From NCBI GenBank assembly GCA_020698575.1, contig CM036255.1, positions 17,076,001 to 17,140,000 of the forward strand: a stretch of DNA of 64,000 nucleotides. Direction: 5' to 3'. Both the position numbers and the translations under genes were made by a program. The stretch comes from Bostrychus sinensis (taxonomy: Eukaryota > Chordata > Actinopteri > Gobiiformes > Eleotridae). A model generated the notes under the pieces. It saw only the letters and a program-made list of their open reading frames with translations, was not told where the DNA came from and searched no databases. This document shows positions 1-11,300 of this stretch, in pieces (the stretch's first letter is position 1; each line of letters opens with the position of its first letter).

Positions 1-54
1 TTAGCCTCGTAGACTCATAAAGATGTATTGATTCAACTGCTTTTGTGTTCACAG

Positions 55-1695
55 CTAATGAGGTACCAGGCAGTGCTGTGCTGGTGTTTGATGTTGAGTT
101 GGTAGATTATGAAGAAGGACTTCCTGAGGGCTACATGTTCATCTGGAACGACGAAGTGTCTTCAGACCTCTTTTCTGAGATGGACATGGACAAAAATGGA
201 CTAGTGGAGGCCTCTGAGGTGCATTTTTTTTATCACAATAAAACCCTAAAAATGAAAAATGCACAAATTATATAGATTCAGTACACATAGAGTAAAATAT
301 TTTATTCAACTGTGACAATTATGATGATAATTAAGCATCAGTCTAATTGAAATACATTCACTTGTCCATTATACTGTAATTTTTCCAGATGTATCTGTAG
401 ATAATCCTGTCACAGAGGGTCACAAGCTAGTGTACTCTTTAGGCGCTTTTCCACTAGGCAGAACGGTACGGGACACCTTAGAATGGGTCGCCCCAAAACC
501 TGCTTGTTTTTCCATTACTCTGGATCCGGGAAACCCACCTCTGTTACATAAACACTGATGTCACACAAGCGCAACAGAAGTTGTGTTAATAAATGAGATT
601 AAAAATGTATTTGAAACTGATGCAGGTATTGTTTAACATTTGCTATTAGACCTTGTAGTGGAAATACCTGAGCGTGTCCCGTAGTCAAAAAGCAAAAAGA
701 CAAGTGGTAAGAGGATCATTTTCTGGAACCGCCATGTCCTCTTTTTATATAGTTTACAAAAATCAAAACATAGTGGCAAATCAACCAGAAGTACACTTTA
801 TTTCCATGGTGAGAGAGAGGGACCCCAAAAGTTCCTCCTCGCTTTCTGCAGCTCTGTCTCTGGGTCTCCTCTGAAGTTCTGATGATCAATACACCTTATA
901 TATTGTTCTTTCCAAAGAGAGGCATGATTTGGCCTCTCCTCCGTCTCTGCCTCTCCTCCCCTGCTGCTTTTCCGATAAGGCCTGCGTGTGACTTTCGTTC
1001 CTATACAGAGAATGGCACATCTCTGTGTTGATGCTCTGTTTTCTGAAAGGGTTTGGGTTAGCGACATGTAAATATTGACATCATGCTCCTGTGACTGTTA
1101 TCACCCTCCCTGGTGTCCCTCTCATCCTGTACCTCAGATACATCACATGATAAGTCAGAAACAAAGAGTACATTTCAATGATTATACTGTCACTGATACA
1201 AGCCTGACCCAAATTATGTAATCATACATAGCACAGCATTGATCTAAGCTAAAAGTCTTTATTGCATATTACATAGAATACAGACATCAAAACAAGAAGC
1301 TTAAAATTATGTTGCACAAACAAAGGAAAATATGTGAGAATAAGTGGTTTTAGCTTTAAACTTAGCAAGGACACATTAAAACTATTCCTACAAGGCTCAC
1401 TTTTAAAACATAAAGGCACTAGCAACATTTATTAAAAATACGAGTGTAAAACCTATGCCAAAACCAGCCTATATGTGACAATATCTAAACATTGGTTATT
1501 TTTGTATCCTTCCAGTTCACTGACTACATCATGCGTCAGGTGACCGAGGGCAAAGGTCGGCTAGCACCTGGCTTTGACCCTTATCGCATCATCGACAACA
1601 TGTTCTCCAACCAGGACCGTGATGGAGACGGGAAAATCACAGAAAATGAGTTTAAACTGAAAGCGGATGAGGCGGCTGCCCATGATGAGCTATGA
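55..1695 (+). CDS. fkbp9: FKBP9-type ER peptidyl-prolyl isomerase, last two exons
   Basis: This is the 3' end of an FK506-binding protein of the endoplasmic reticulum, a proline isomerase acting on secretory and matrix proteins. Exons are 55-218 (acceptor acag before 55, donor gt at 219) and 1516-1695 (stop TGA 1693-1695). The first exon carries the end of the last FKBP domain (GSAVLVFDVEL, GLPEGYMFIWN) and the first EF-hand (D-M-D-K-N-G). The splice joins E to F, completing the EF of the calcium loop. The second exon holds a second EF-hand (D-R-D-G-D-G-K-I) and ends in the ER-retrieval signal HDEL. Upstream exons lie outside the window. FKBP9 and FKBP10 are close relatives; the GLPEGYMFIWN stretch and the HDEL end favour FKBP9. 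An AATAAA lies near 1796. Confidence 0.9.
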
Positions 1696-2677
1696 TGGGA
1701 GTAGGATTTTACACTTTCTTCTTTTTCTGGTTTACGGGGTATAGGGTGTAACACTGATAAAAACAAAAGATTCAAAGAAGGGTGTTAATCAATTAAATAA
1801 AATTTGGTGTCACCTTAAAATGATAGTGAATGGTTCGATTACCTCCTTAATGCCTTATTTTGTGTTTTTGAATCACGCAAAAGCTCTTGTTGATGTTTTT
1901 AGGAACAAACCAAGGCTTCTTTGCTATTTGCCTTGCACTCAGATGTGTCAGCAGTCTTCAGATGTCTACGATGAGATTTTTGATCTTAAGTTACCACTCT
2001 TGTTGACAAAAGGTTACTTGGACTGTTACTTTTACATTGCAGATTGTTTATTTAAATTGTTTAAATAAGTACTGTCTGTAAACAATGTTGTGTTTTTTTG
2101 TCTTGTTTTTTTTTTTTTTTTATGTTTATGGGTTGCAGTTTTTTAAATGTTTTTTTACTTAAAAATATTCAGGACATTGTGACTTTGAATGCGTGTTTGA
2201 GAAAGAGGAAGAGAAAATTACTTGAGCATGTGTGTGTGAGCTTGTGTGTGATGTTTTATATTCAGGAATAACGTGAAAGTGTTATAGTTAAGAACAGTGC
2301 CTTCCCCAAAACAATTTGATAAAATTTCCTATGTGTAAAACATGTTCTGTGGTTGTTGTTGTTTTTTTTTTTCAAGTTGCATTAAACATTAGAAATTTAT
2401 ACAGGTCCCTGTTGTAAATGCTAATCAATAGTCGTGTAATGAAATAAGTAGTTTCTTTATGCCATGGATTTTGAAATATATTTTTTAAGCCACAAAACCC
2501 AAAAGTCAAAAACCTGTTCCACTATTGATATGAATGTTGACAGCATTGTATGTTTTAACTAGTTATGAGTTGAACTGAACCCAAATCTCTGATCAGAGGA
2601 AAAGATAATAGGTAATACGCCACTTTGTTATGATCAGTTTGTTTCAAAGTTTATTACAGCAAGGCACACCTAGGGGT
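1696..2677 (+). other. fkbp9 3' UTR and intergenic DNA
   Basis: AT-rich sequence after the fkbp9 stop, with an AATAAA at about 1796 and T-rich runs near 2090-2120 and 2360. No coding exon is supported. The short ORFs here have no recognisable domain. Confidence 0.6.
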
Positions 2678-3695
2678 GAATTTGGGTAATGTGGGACATT
2701 GGGTAATCTGGGACACCTACAATTCCGAGTGATTATTTCCTGTTCTAACAAAATATAGTCCTCAAATCTTTAACCAAAAGATGGGCCTGCTTGTTGTCTA
2801 TCTGATGACACATAACTTTTTAGTTATAATATCAACAAAAATTATGTGACAAAGACAAATCACATGCAAAAGTGTGAAAATTAAGATTAATGACTTAGAA
2901 TTTTAATACAAATTGTTTTAAAGATATATTTTTGTAATTTATATGTTAGTGTTTCTATCAATTTATAAATGATGTCTGTGGCATGTACAGGCAAAGAATA
3001 ATTCACCAATTTGGTAAAAATAAGTAGTAGTTGTTTATATTAAAACATTTTTTGAGTGTCCCACTTTATCAAAACAGTTTGATAATGCGGTACAGCTTGG
3101 TTTGGGTAATCTGGGACACTCATTTAATGCCTTAAAAAGGACAAAAGAAGCATTTTAAAGATCCATGTTTGCATAAAATGGTGTCAGTTACTATGTAGTT
3201 ATTTTACTGTTATTTTATTTGGTACTTTATGTGCAGTAAGTGTCACTACAGAAGCAATATCATCCAAGACTTCACTTTGCGATGGCACTGCATGCATAAA
3301 TTTAAAAAGCAAAACTGTCCAATGCTAATTCTACAAACAAGCAAAATCACACAATAAAAAGAAGCCATGCAGTGTACAAAAATATAGTTATACCAAAAAT
3401 AAAAAGAAGCAGCCATTGCAGGCTGCAGTGTGTGCTTCCAAAAAAAAAAAAAAAAAAAAACATGCAGCAGATAATGTTGTGATGAGCAAAGATGCTTCAT
3501 TCACAGGTTGAATATTTGTAATAAATGTATATGTAATTATTGAACCCAGCAAGCACAAAATAAAGAATACTTTTTGCTGTTTTTTACATGTGTTTGAAAT
3601 GTTTAGTTAAAAATTGTCTATTTATTTTAATTGTAAAGTGCTATTCATAAATGTGTCCCAGATTATCAAATGAGGTGCTCCACATTATCAAATTT
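2678..3695. repeat. Candidate inverted-repeat element (~1 kb)
   Basis: The left end (2678-2717) and the reverse complement of the right end (3652-3695) match imperfectly over about 40 bp, sharing aatttgg/gataatgtgg and gtaatctgggacac. A third related block at 3055-3120 is itself palindromic around cagtttgataatgcgg. This looks like a nonautonomous DNA transposon (MITE). I cannot see a convincing target duplication, so the ends are approximate. Confidence 0.45.
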
Positions 3696-4460
3696 CTTGA
3701 AAAAAAATCAACAAAGGCATGAAAAACAAGTTCTGTCATTTATTCCCTGTATGTGATATCCTGTCAGTTGTTTTTTGATGTTGTTAGAAAACATCTTAAG
3801 GATTCCAGAATGGTATCATATGTCTATATCGGCTGTTAGAAAGTGATTAGAAAAAGGCGACAAAATCAAAATTGCAAAAAGATTACCCAGATTCATCCTA
3901 TATATTCACAACTTGTTGTTCGCAAAGTTAACAGTTTAGTGACATATCAAAAGTCCAAGTACAAGGCTGATAACAGAGTTTGTGAAACAAACATTTCCAT
4001 AGTTAATGATTACAACAATTTTTGCAATGAAATGTTTATGTAAAGTTAAATTTTTGTGAACACCACACAGCAGAGGCAGGATGACTTATGAAGAGTACAA
4101 AGAATTAATTCAAAGTATTTTAATCATACCACTGTGCACCAATCACATTATTTTAAGGATGATCCTCCAGCACTCTTTCTGTCCTTGGTAGATCTATAGA
4201 AAAAGAAAAAAAAGGCCTAGTTTTAGGTATTGTCATATTTATTTCGTACTATCTATCCTATCATTCATTTTCAATGGATGGATTCTATCATTATGTAAAA
4301 AGAGGCCTTTTATGTAGGATTTTGACAATAATTCCTTTGTCCTAAGCCAGACTTTGGGTCCTCACCTTTTTTAAATTCATTACCAACATAATGGTACAAC
4401 TCCACTGGGGCCCAGGAAGTTCAGGAAACCAAGACTGGTCTGGATAAAAAAAAATCTGAA

Positions 4461-4461
4461 T

Positions 4462-4492
<31 letters not shown>

Positions 4493-4495
4493 TTT
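4461..4495. repeat. (TTTA)n microsatellite
   Basis: About nine tandem copies of the 4-bp unit ttta/attt. Confidence 0.9.
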
Positions 4496-4624
4496 TACTA
4501 TAAGTTAATTTTAAATAGTGTTAAAAATTTAAATCTTACTACAAAATGTAAGACCAGGATATACCTGTACCATTTGTTAGTTTGAATATGTCTTTAAAAT
4601 AAACATTGTTTTTGTTTCTTAGGA

Positions 4625-4644
4625 ACAACAACAACAACAACAAC

Positions 4645-4722
<78 letters not shown>
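4625..4722. repeat. (CAA)n-(TAA)n compound microsatellite
   Basis: About seven CAA units followed by about 25 TAA units. The same tract produces an artefactual leucine-only reading frame on the minus strand. Confidence 0.95.
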
Positions 4723-4724
<2 letters not shown>

Positions 4725-5139
4725 CAAAAACAGTGTACACGTTTTGAATAAAACTAAATGCCAACTATGACACCTGTTTTTGCATCAAGGTCTATGCAAT
4801 AAAAACAGCAGACAACTATATTAATACATGCCTTTCACCTTAACCTGCGTCCCCTCATTACAAAGTTAAGCCACTGATACCTGTTAATTTATGGCTAACT
4901 CAGCCTGCATATTTTAAAAAGCCCTTGATACATAGCTAAATGAGACATAAAGAATATGTAAATATGTGAAAGTAAAATAAAGAAATCTCTAAATCCCCTG
5001 TGACATAGTACATTGTCTGACAGTCACAATCTTTGGTTCTAATTGATGGAAAAATTATTTGATAAGATAGGACTAGTTGCTTTTGTGAACTGGTGCATTT
5101 ATTTATTTGTCAAGATAATGAACACTTACTCCCTGGTCC

Positions 5140-5640
5140 AATATGTGAGGGGAGAAGCTAAAGAGTGTATATGTGTCAGTGAAACATTCTAGATAGAATG
5201 TCTGTTGATAGAATGTGGTTGCCATCCTGGAGAGTTTTAGTACCCCATAGTCACATAATGTAAAATGCTAATGTATTTTGCCCCATGAACATTTAGCAAG
5301 GGGGAAACTTATAAAAGGAGTGAGAGGACAAGAGGAGGCAGAGCGCTTTCTCTTCTCTTTTGCTTGAGTCATATAGATCTCACTTTTCCGTGATCTAGGC
5401 ATATCAAGCAAACTCTTGACTTTAGTCATATAAATCACTTATTCGTGATTTAGGCATATCGGGGTTTCTATCCTGTTTCTCTGGCATTGTAGTCATATCC
5501 CTTCTCATATAGGGTGTAAATCACTCTAAAGTTTGTGAAGGCATAGTCCTGCACTAAAAGAATAAACCCTGCCCTCTGTTTTGGTGCCTGGACATCTGAT
5601 ACACCTAAATACCTACGCCTCTGGTAAGTCTAAGATCATG
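5140..5640 (+). mobile_element. Possible solo LTR-like sequence
   Basis: A TATAAAA at 5310-5316 is followed 250 bp later by AATAAA at 5561-5566, a promoter-to-polyA spacing usual for retroviral-type LTRs. Between them is an imperfect tandem duplication of about 55 bp (gtcatata-atc-cac ... gtgat-taggcatatc, near 5368 and 5425). No coding region follows. Exact ends, TG/CA termini and target duplication were not established, so this is tentative. Confidence 0.35.
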
Positions 5641-6559
5641 AATTTGACCTTAGCCTTTTGACTGACTGGAATGACTGAGTATCTGTAGTCTCTGAGCAGA
5701 GGCGGAGCCAGAAAATTTTTATCAGGGTAGCCAGCCCTGGGCCATGGCTCACAGAGGGGTGGCCACAGACATAACCTAGATTATGCATTATCCTTTACAG
5801 ACAATAATTGGAATGCATATATATATATATATATACTGGACAAAAACTCTAAATTAAACTAAATCCATTCTAGAACTGAATAAGACTAATGTACCTGTAC
5901 CACAGTTTGAGAACCACTGAGCTATGGTTCAGATATACTCTATATCCTACATATCTGTACACTTTTAAAAACAAATGATTTGACACTTTGACCTATGTAA
6001 AAAACAAACATTTGATTGTGAGACGACAGAAATTCAGAATAAAATGTCAAAAATACATCTTATTTAATAAAAATTCAGCACAGTCGCTAAAACAGCAGGT
6101 TTCTAGACACTATGGAGAAATAAAACATACTATATAATTTTTTGTACAAAAATGTGTTATTTTCTGGAAATCTTAAAGGTACTGTAAGCAGCATGTGCTC
6201 ATGGTGGTTTAAGAAACTGTTGGAGCTGGTTAATCCAACTATATAATACTAAAACAAGAAGAAACACAAACACGTTAAATGGTTTACTTGCAAGGAGAGC
6301 AGACAGAGATAAAGACCCAGTGACATGCACCGGGGACATTCCCTCCATGTGCTCTGGGCTCCCTGGTGCTCTCTCATGCTTTTTATTAAAAATCACGCCC
6401 CTGGTTACATGCACCGTCTCTGTCCGATAAGGGAATTGGGGAACTAGGACAGAGACAGTCATCAACTCTACATATGATAATTAAACATAACAACACTGTT
6501 TATCAGTTCTGAGGCCGCACTTTCTTATCCAGTTGGTCATTCTTCTGCGGCCATGCCAT

Positions 6560-6598
6560 GCTTAATCTATACGGTCAGTATGGCCGTATAGATTAAGC
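6560..6598. repeat. Perfect hairpin, 15-bp arms
   Basis: GCTTAATCTATACGG at 6560-6574 is the exact reverse complement of 6584-6598, with a 9-nt loop. It may be the fold of a small repeat; no transcript or T-run is evident. Confidence 0.8.
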
Positions 6599-7806
6599 AG
6601 TCAGTCGTGTGTCAGCATTATCTACTGGAACACTCTGTAACTCAGCACATGATTAATACATTCACAACACACATATTGTACTTAGGATCTTATAAGACAT
6701 ATAAAAGTAGATAACTTATATACACATTTCTCTAACAGAAACGTACTGCAGTCTAAATCAAAACAATGGTCACAGTGTGCTTTTTTGCCAACTTATTTTG
6801 CTGCTCTGTTAGCTGTGTCCACAGCTGCTGCATACATATTAACCTGTGTGCCAACCATGCAGCTGTTTCTGCTTTTCTGATTGGATGATCAGCATCAGAG
6901 CATTTCAGAACCAAAACCAAAACAACCCTGTAAACATAAACAACTTGGTCATTATGTAAAATATTTTTTTACTTGTGAATAAATCAGCAGTACCATTATT
7001 ATCAGTAAAAGTAATATTTGATTTGAACATGTACACCCAGCAAGGACCTCAAGGGTTTGATCCTCGTACACGATCTCTCTGGTAAATGCTGTAAACAAGG
7101 GCAGTGTGAGCGGGGAGAGGAGACGTGTTGACTGAATCTCTGTCACTTTTCCCCGGAGAACATGTTTGGAGCTGTGGCGCAGAAGCAGCTGCTCCTGACT
7201 GCAGTGCTGTTCACTTCAACATAAACTAATGAAGTTATGTAAACATCAAAATACTATAAAACCTAAACAAAAGTAGCGCTTTTTCCCGCAGACACATGGT
7301 TCAGTAGCTCATGTGGTGGCTGTAAACAGAGAGAGCTGTGAAGATGGTCAATGTTAAATTACAAAAAAAAATAAGAAACATTTTTAAGATATGTATTTTT
7401 ATTGTCTTATTTGTTAAATCCAAGTACAGCTTATTTAAATAAGTAAAAAACACAATTAATAGCAAAAATACCATACTGAAAACATTTCTGTTTGCACATG
7501 CACACATGAAAGGCAACTAGTGCTTCCGGTACAAATGGAGCAAGTCAGACAGAAGTTTCATGCAAATTTTTTGACAGCGTATTTTAGACTCCAAATTTGA
7601 GGACTTGAAAATATATGCATCAAATTTTTTAAAGACAATTTTCTTGTTCTAAATTTTTTAAGACTGAAATAATGCAGTGAAAATTAGATATTGAAATTTC
7701 AGTGACTGAAATTTATAGACCAAAAACTTCTGACTCCTATTTCAGTGTTAAAAAAATAAATGGTAGAAATTCAAAGAGATTTAAAATTTAAAATGTGATG
7801 AGACAG

Positions 7807-7809
<3 letters not shown>

Positions 7810-7880
<71 letters not shown>
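7810..7880. repeat. (AT)n microsatellite
   Basis: About 35 uninterrupted TA dinucleotides. Confidence 0.95.
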
Positions 7881-7881
<1 letters not shown>

Positions 7882-8130
7882 CTGCTTATTGTGCCTTTAA
7901 GATCACAATGTACAAAATAGTTGGAGAATCACCCTTGTAATTTCTTTAGGAGTCTGTCTTACTTTGTTCTTATCATATTCTTGCAATGCTGGTGATTAAA
8001 ATTATTAAATTAAATTAAATTTAAAAAATGCACGTTGAAATAACATTTACAGAGAAATTATTTACAATTCATCAAACCATTTCATGACATCAGTAGAATT
8101 TTATTTATTTTATTATTATTTAGAAAAGGG

Positions 8131-8137
8131 TATAAAA
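8131..8137 (+). promoter_or_regulatory. Putative TATA box of the large finger gene
   Basis: TATAAAA followed at once by a GC-box-like ggggcggg (8146-8153). It lies 170 bp before the proposed start codon at 8307. Transcription would start near 8160-8165. A pyrimidine-rich tract ending in cag at 8290 could be the acceptor of a 5'-UTR intron. Confidence 0.45.
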
Positions 8138-8306
8138 GCGGATAAGGGGCGGGTCAATACGCACGTACTCGACCTTAGAAAAAGCACTAGTCCTCTTTCC
8201 TCCTCGCTTGTTTTCATTCGTCACAGGACTGTCACCTCTGTGTGCACGTTTGTGCTCCGGTTAGTTTTTTGTTTTTGTTTTTTATCTCAGAGAGGGGATC
8301 CGCGAC

Positions 8307-8333
8307 ATGGAAAGAGAAAAGTTCGTCTGTCAG
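8307..8333 (+). CDS. Large finger gene, exon 1: start codon and first half of finger A1
   Basis: The ATG at 8307 encodes MEREKFVCQ and is followed by the donor gtgagc at 8334. It ends in phase 0 with Cys-Gln, and exon 2 (21251) opens Ile-Cys, so the join makes a CxxC knuckle. The same split, in the same place and phase, occurs at finger A2 (exons 15/16) and in the third finger gene at 62163/62364. A TATA box lies upstream. The link across 12.9 kb is inferred from this match. Confidence 0.6.
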
Positions 8334-11300
8334 GTGAGCACAATTTTATTCTTGAACTATATGGAAACAAAGCATGAATGTGTTAAAAAGTTCACAAACC
8401 TCGGTGAGTGGCGCGGGACGACCTAGCTGGGCTGGGCACACGACAACTGCTGCAAAGGTCTCTGAAACTTCACGTGGCTATTAAAAGCTTCAGCATCTGT
8501 TTGGGACACTTTCTGTGTCTGTCATTTGTTGCTGTCATTCGGCTTCAAAGTGCAGCCAGCCATAGACCGCTTAAAGGCACCAAAGACTCGCTCAGGCACA
8601 GATGATTTCCAGAAAAGGGTCACAATGAGTAGTAGCTCGAGGACCTCGCCAGAACCCTTCTGTTGATGGCGGGAGTGAAAAATAAACAAAACTGTTAAGG
8701 ATGCTAGTAATATGGAACACGTGTAGGCCTGTTTATACCGTGGCCCAGAGAGCTCAACGAATTACAAAAGCCGAAACACACTTTACAAAAAGAAACTGCC
8801 ACACGGCATTATAACATTAACCTGCACCGGAAATCCCCACACGACATTACAACAATATTGCCCACACGACATTACAACAACATTGCCCACACGACATTAC
8901 AACAACATTTACCTGCACCGGAAATCCCCACACGACATTACAACAACATTGCCCACACGACATTACAACAACATTTTTTCTGCACCAGAACATGTAGCAC
9001 CAGAAGCTCTGCAGCCGGATGCTGCTCATTTTCAGCGCGACTCATGGCGCGACTATGGAGGACCGTGAGCGCCACGCGAAAAGGAATAATGCTTTTATTA
9101 AAAGAGCCTTTAATAAATTGATTACTAAATGCTTTTATTAAAGGAGTTTTTAAAAGTTTATTTAATAAAGAGATTACTAAATACTTCTATTAAAAGAGTT
9201 TTAAAAGAGCATTTAATAAATTGATTACTAAATGGTTTTATTAAAAGAGTGTTTAAAAGAGCATTTAATAATTGGATTACTAAATGCTTTTATTAAAAGA
9301 GCCTTTAATAAACAGATTACTAAATGGCTTTATTAAATGAGTTTTTAAAAGAGGATTTAATAAATGGATTACTAAATGGTTAATAGCGTTATTCATTAAT
9401 CCATTTAGGAAACCGATTTCTAAATGTATTTACAAAACCTTTTCAGAAAAGCATTTGCAAAACGTATTAGCTTCTCCGATTAGCTTCTTCTTTTAGCTTT
9501 TCCGTGGCGTTCCTGGTCCTCCCGGCTAAAGTTAAATAAAAGAAAAAGAAAAGCGATGTAACGAGCTCTGTGATTTGTCAGAGCTACACGCGCTCTGATT
9601 GGCCAGACAATTTGCTCGTCATCCTTAGCCGGCCCGGTGACAATAGGGGTTATTCGCTAACTACTTCTGCATTCGGCTAAACGGAATGATCCACTTCCGG
9701 TCACAGCTTGTAAGTGAGCAGCCGGACAAGGGCAGCTTCAAAAAACATATTTATGTCTTACACATCGCAAAATAAATCACCAAACTAACGCTGCAATGGA
9801 CCATTTAGTAATCCATTAATTAAATCCTCTTTTAAAAACTCATTTAATAAAACCATTTAGTAATTCATTTATTAAAGGCTCTTTTAAAAACCCTTTTTAA
9901 TAAAAGCATTTAGTAATCTAATTATTAAATGCTCTTTTAAATACTCTTTTAATAAAATTATTTGGTAATCCATTTATTAAATGCTCTTTTAAAAGCTCTT
10001 TTAATAAAAGTATTTAGTAATCTCTTTATTAAATAAACTTTTTAAAACTGTTTTAATAAAAGCATTTAGTAATTAATTTATTAAAGGCTCTTTTAAAAAC
10101 TCTTTTAATAAAGGCATTATTCCTTTTCGCGTGGCACTCACGGTTCTCCATATGCAACTGTTTTGTTTTGGAGGACGGCATAATCACGCGAGCCAGCTCA
10201 GTGCATCTATAGCCCGTATCGATATATTTTAAAGGAAGTACAACGCTGAAAATGAGCAGCTTCTGGTGCTACATGTTCCGGTGCAGAAAAATTGCTGTTG
10301 TAATGTCGTGTGGGCAATGTTGTTGTAATGTCGTGTTGGTATTTCCGGCGCAGGTGAATGTTGTTGTAATGCCGTGTGGCAGTTTCTTTTTGTAAAGTGT
10401 GTTTCGGCTTTTGTAATTGGTTGAGCTCTCTGGGCTACCGTATTTTTATCTTAGGGTGACCAGATTTTTAGACCCAAAATCTGGGACACAATTTTTGTCA
10501 CTAATCACTGTGCGTTTGAACTCACAAAGTGACAATAAAGCTTCCGAAAGCCATGCAATTTTCTGTCAGAATTTAAGCAGCCAACATGACACTATGGCCT
10601 TTAAGTTTTGAATTTTAGTGTAAATTTATTGAATAAAAACAATTATATCATAAATAATTTTAGTGAGAAAAGTCTTAGACAAATGTGTTTTAAGTGTCCT
10701 GTGCGTTTCTGTTGGTTAAATGGGGACAACTGCGTGGGGGTGGGGCGCGCTAGTGCGCATGTGAAGAATGTAGACGTATTTTGTTTGTGCTCTCCACCAC
10801 AACTTCTATAAATTCTAAAGCACTGCGTTAAATCTACTCGCGGGGTGATATTTTTTGCTTATTTACCCTTCTCAACCAGTGCAAGTTGTAAAGGTGAATA
10901 AAGTCAAGCATCTCAAGTAAAGTTGATTTGGAAGCTCGTTCCTGCAGGCACAATATTAAGATCGCTGGTATAAAGGAAGGCGCTGAGGATGGCAGACCAA
11001 CTGACTTTGTCTCCAGCACCTGAGAAAAAGTAAGTTGGTCTGCCAACTGCTGGGTAAAGAGCATTTTACACAACCTGTTAAAGTTGATCGCTCTCTACAA
11101 CCCTAGCCGTCTGCTGGCGCTAAGCCGCGCACCATCCTGGCCCAAATTCACCATTTTCAGGTAAAGGAGCTGATCTCGTGCCGCAGCAGATTACAACCTA
11201 CAAAAGGAATAAAGTAGGGGTGTAACAATACAGTAACTATATATTGATTTTTTTTTCCTACGATACAACTACATCAATACGCATCACCTTGTATCGAATC

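Larger units (their letters stand above)
5641..8080. other. Intergenic DNA with transposon remnants, no gene seen
   Basis: AT-rich stretch between fkbp9 and the large finger gene. It holds a sequence beginning gaggcggagccag (about 5700) that resembles ends of fish DNA transposons, a short (AT)n at 5818-5835, a hairpin at 6560-6598, and a long (AT)n at 7810-7880. No exon with a recognisable protein match was found on either strand. Confidence 0.5.

Noticed and set aside
4539..4727. Minus-strand frame of more than 30 leucines
   Set aside because: It is only the translation of the (TAA)n microsatellite.
8838..8965. Regularly spaced direct repeats (cacacgacattacaacaa) that look CRISPR-like
   Set aside because: The spacing is irregular, the unit lies in an arm of a foldback element in a vertebrate intron, and there are no unique spacers.
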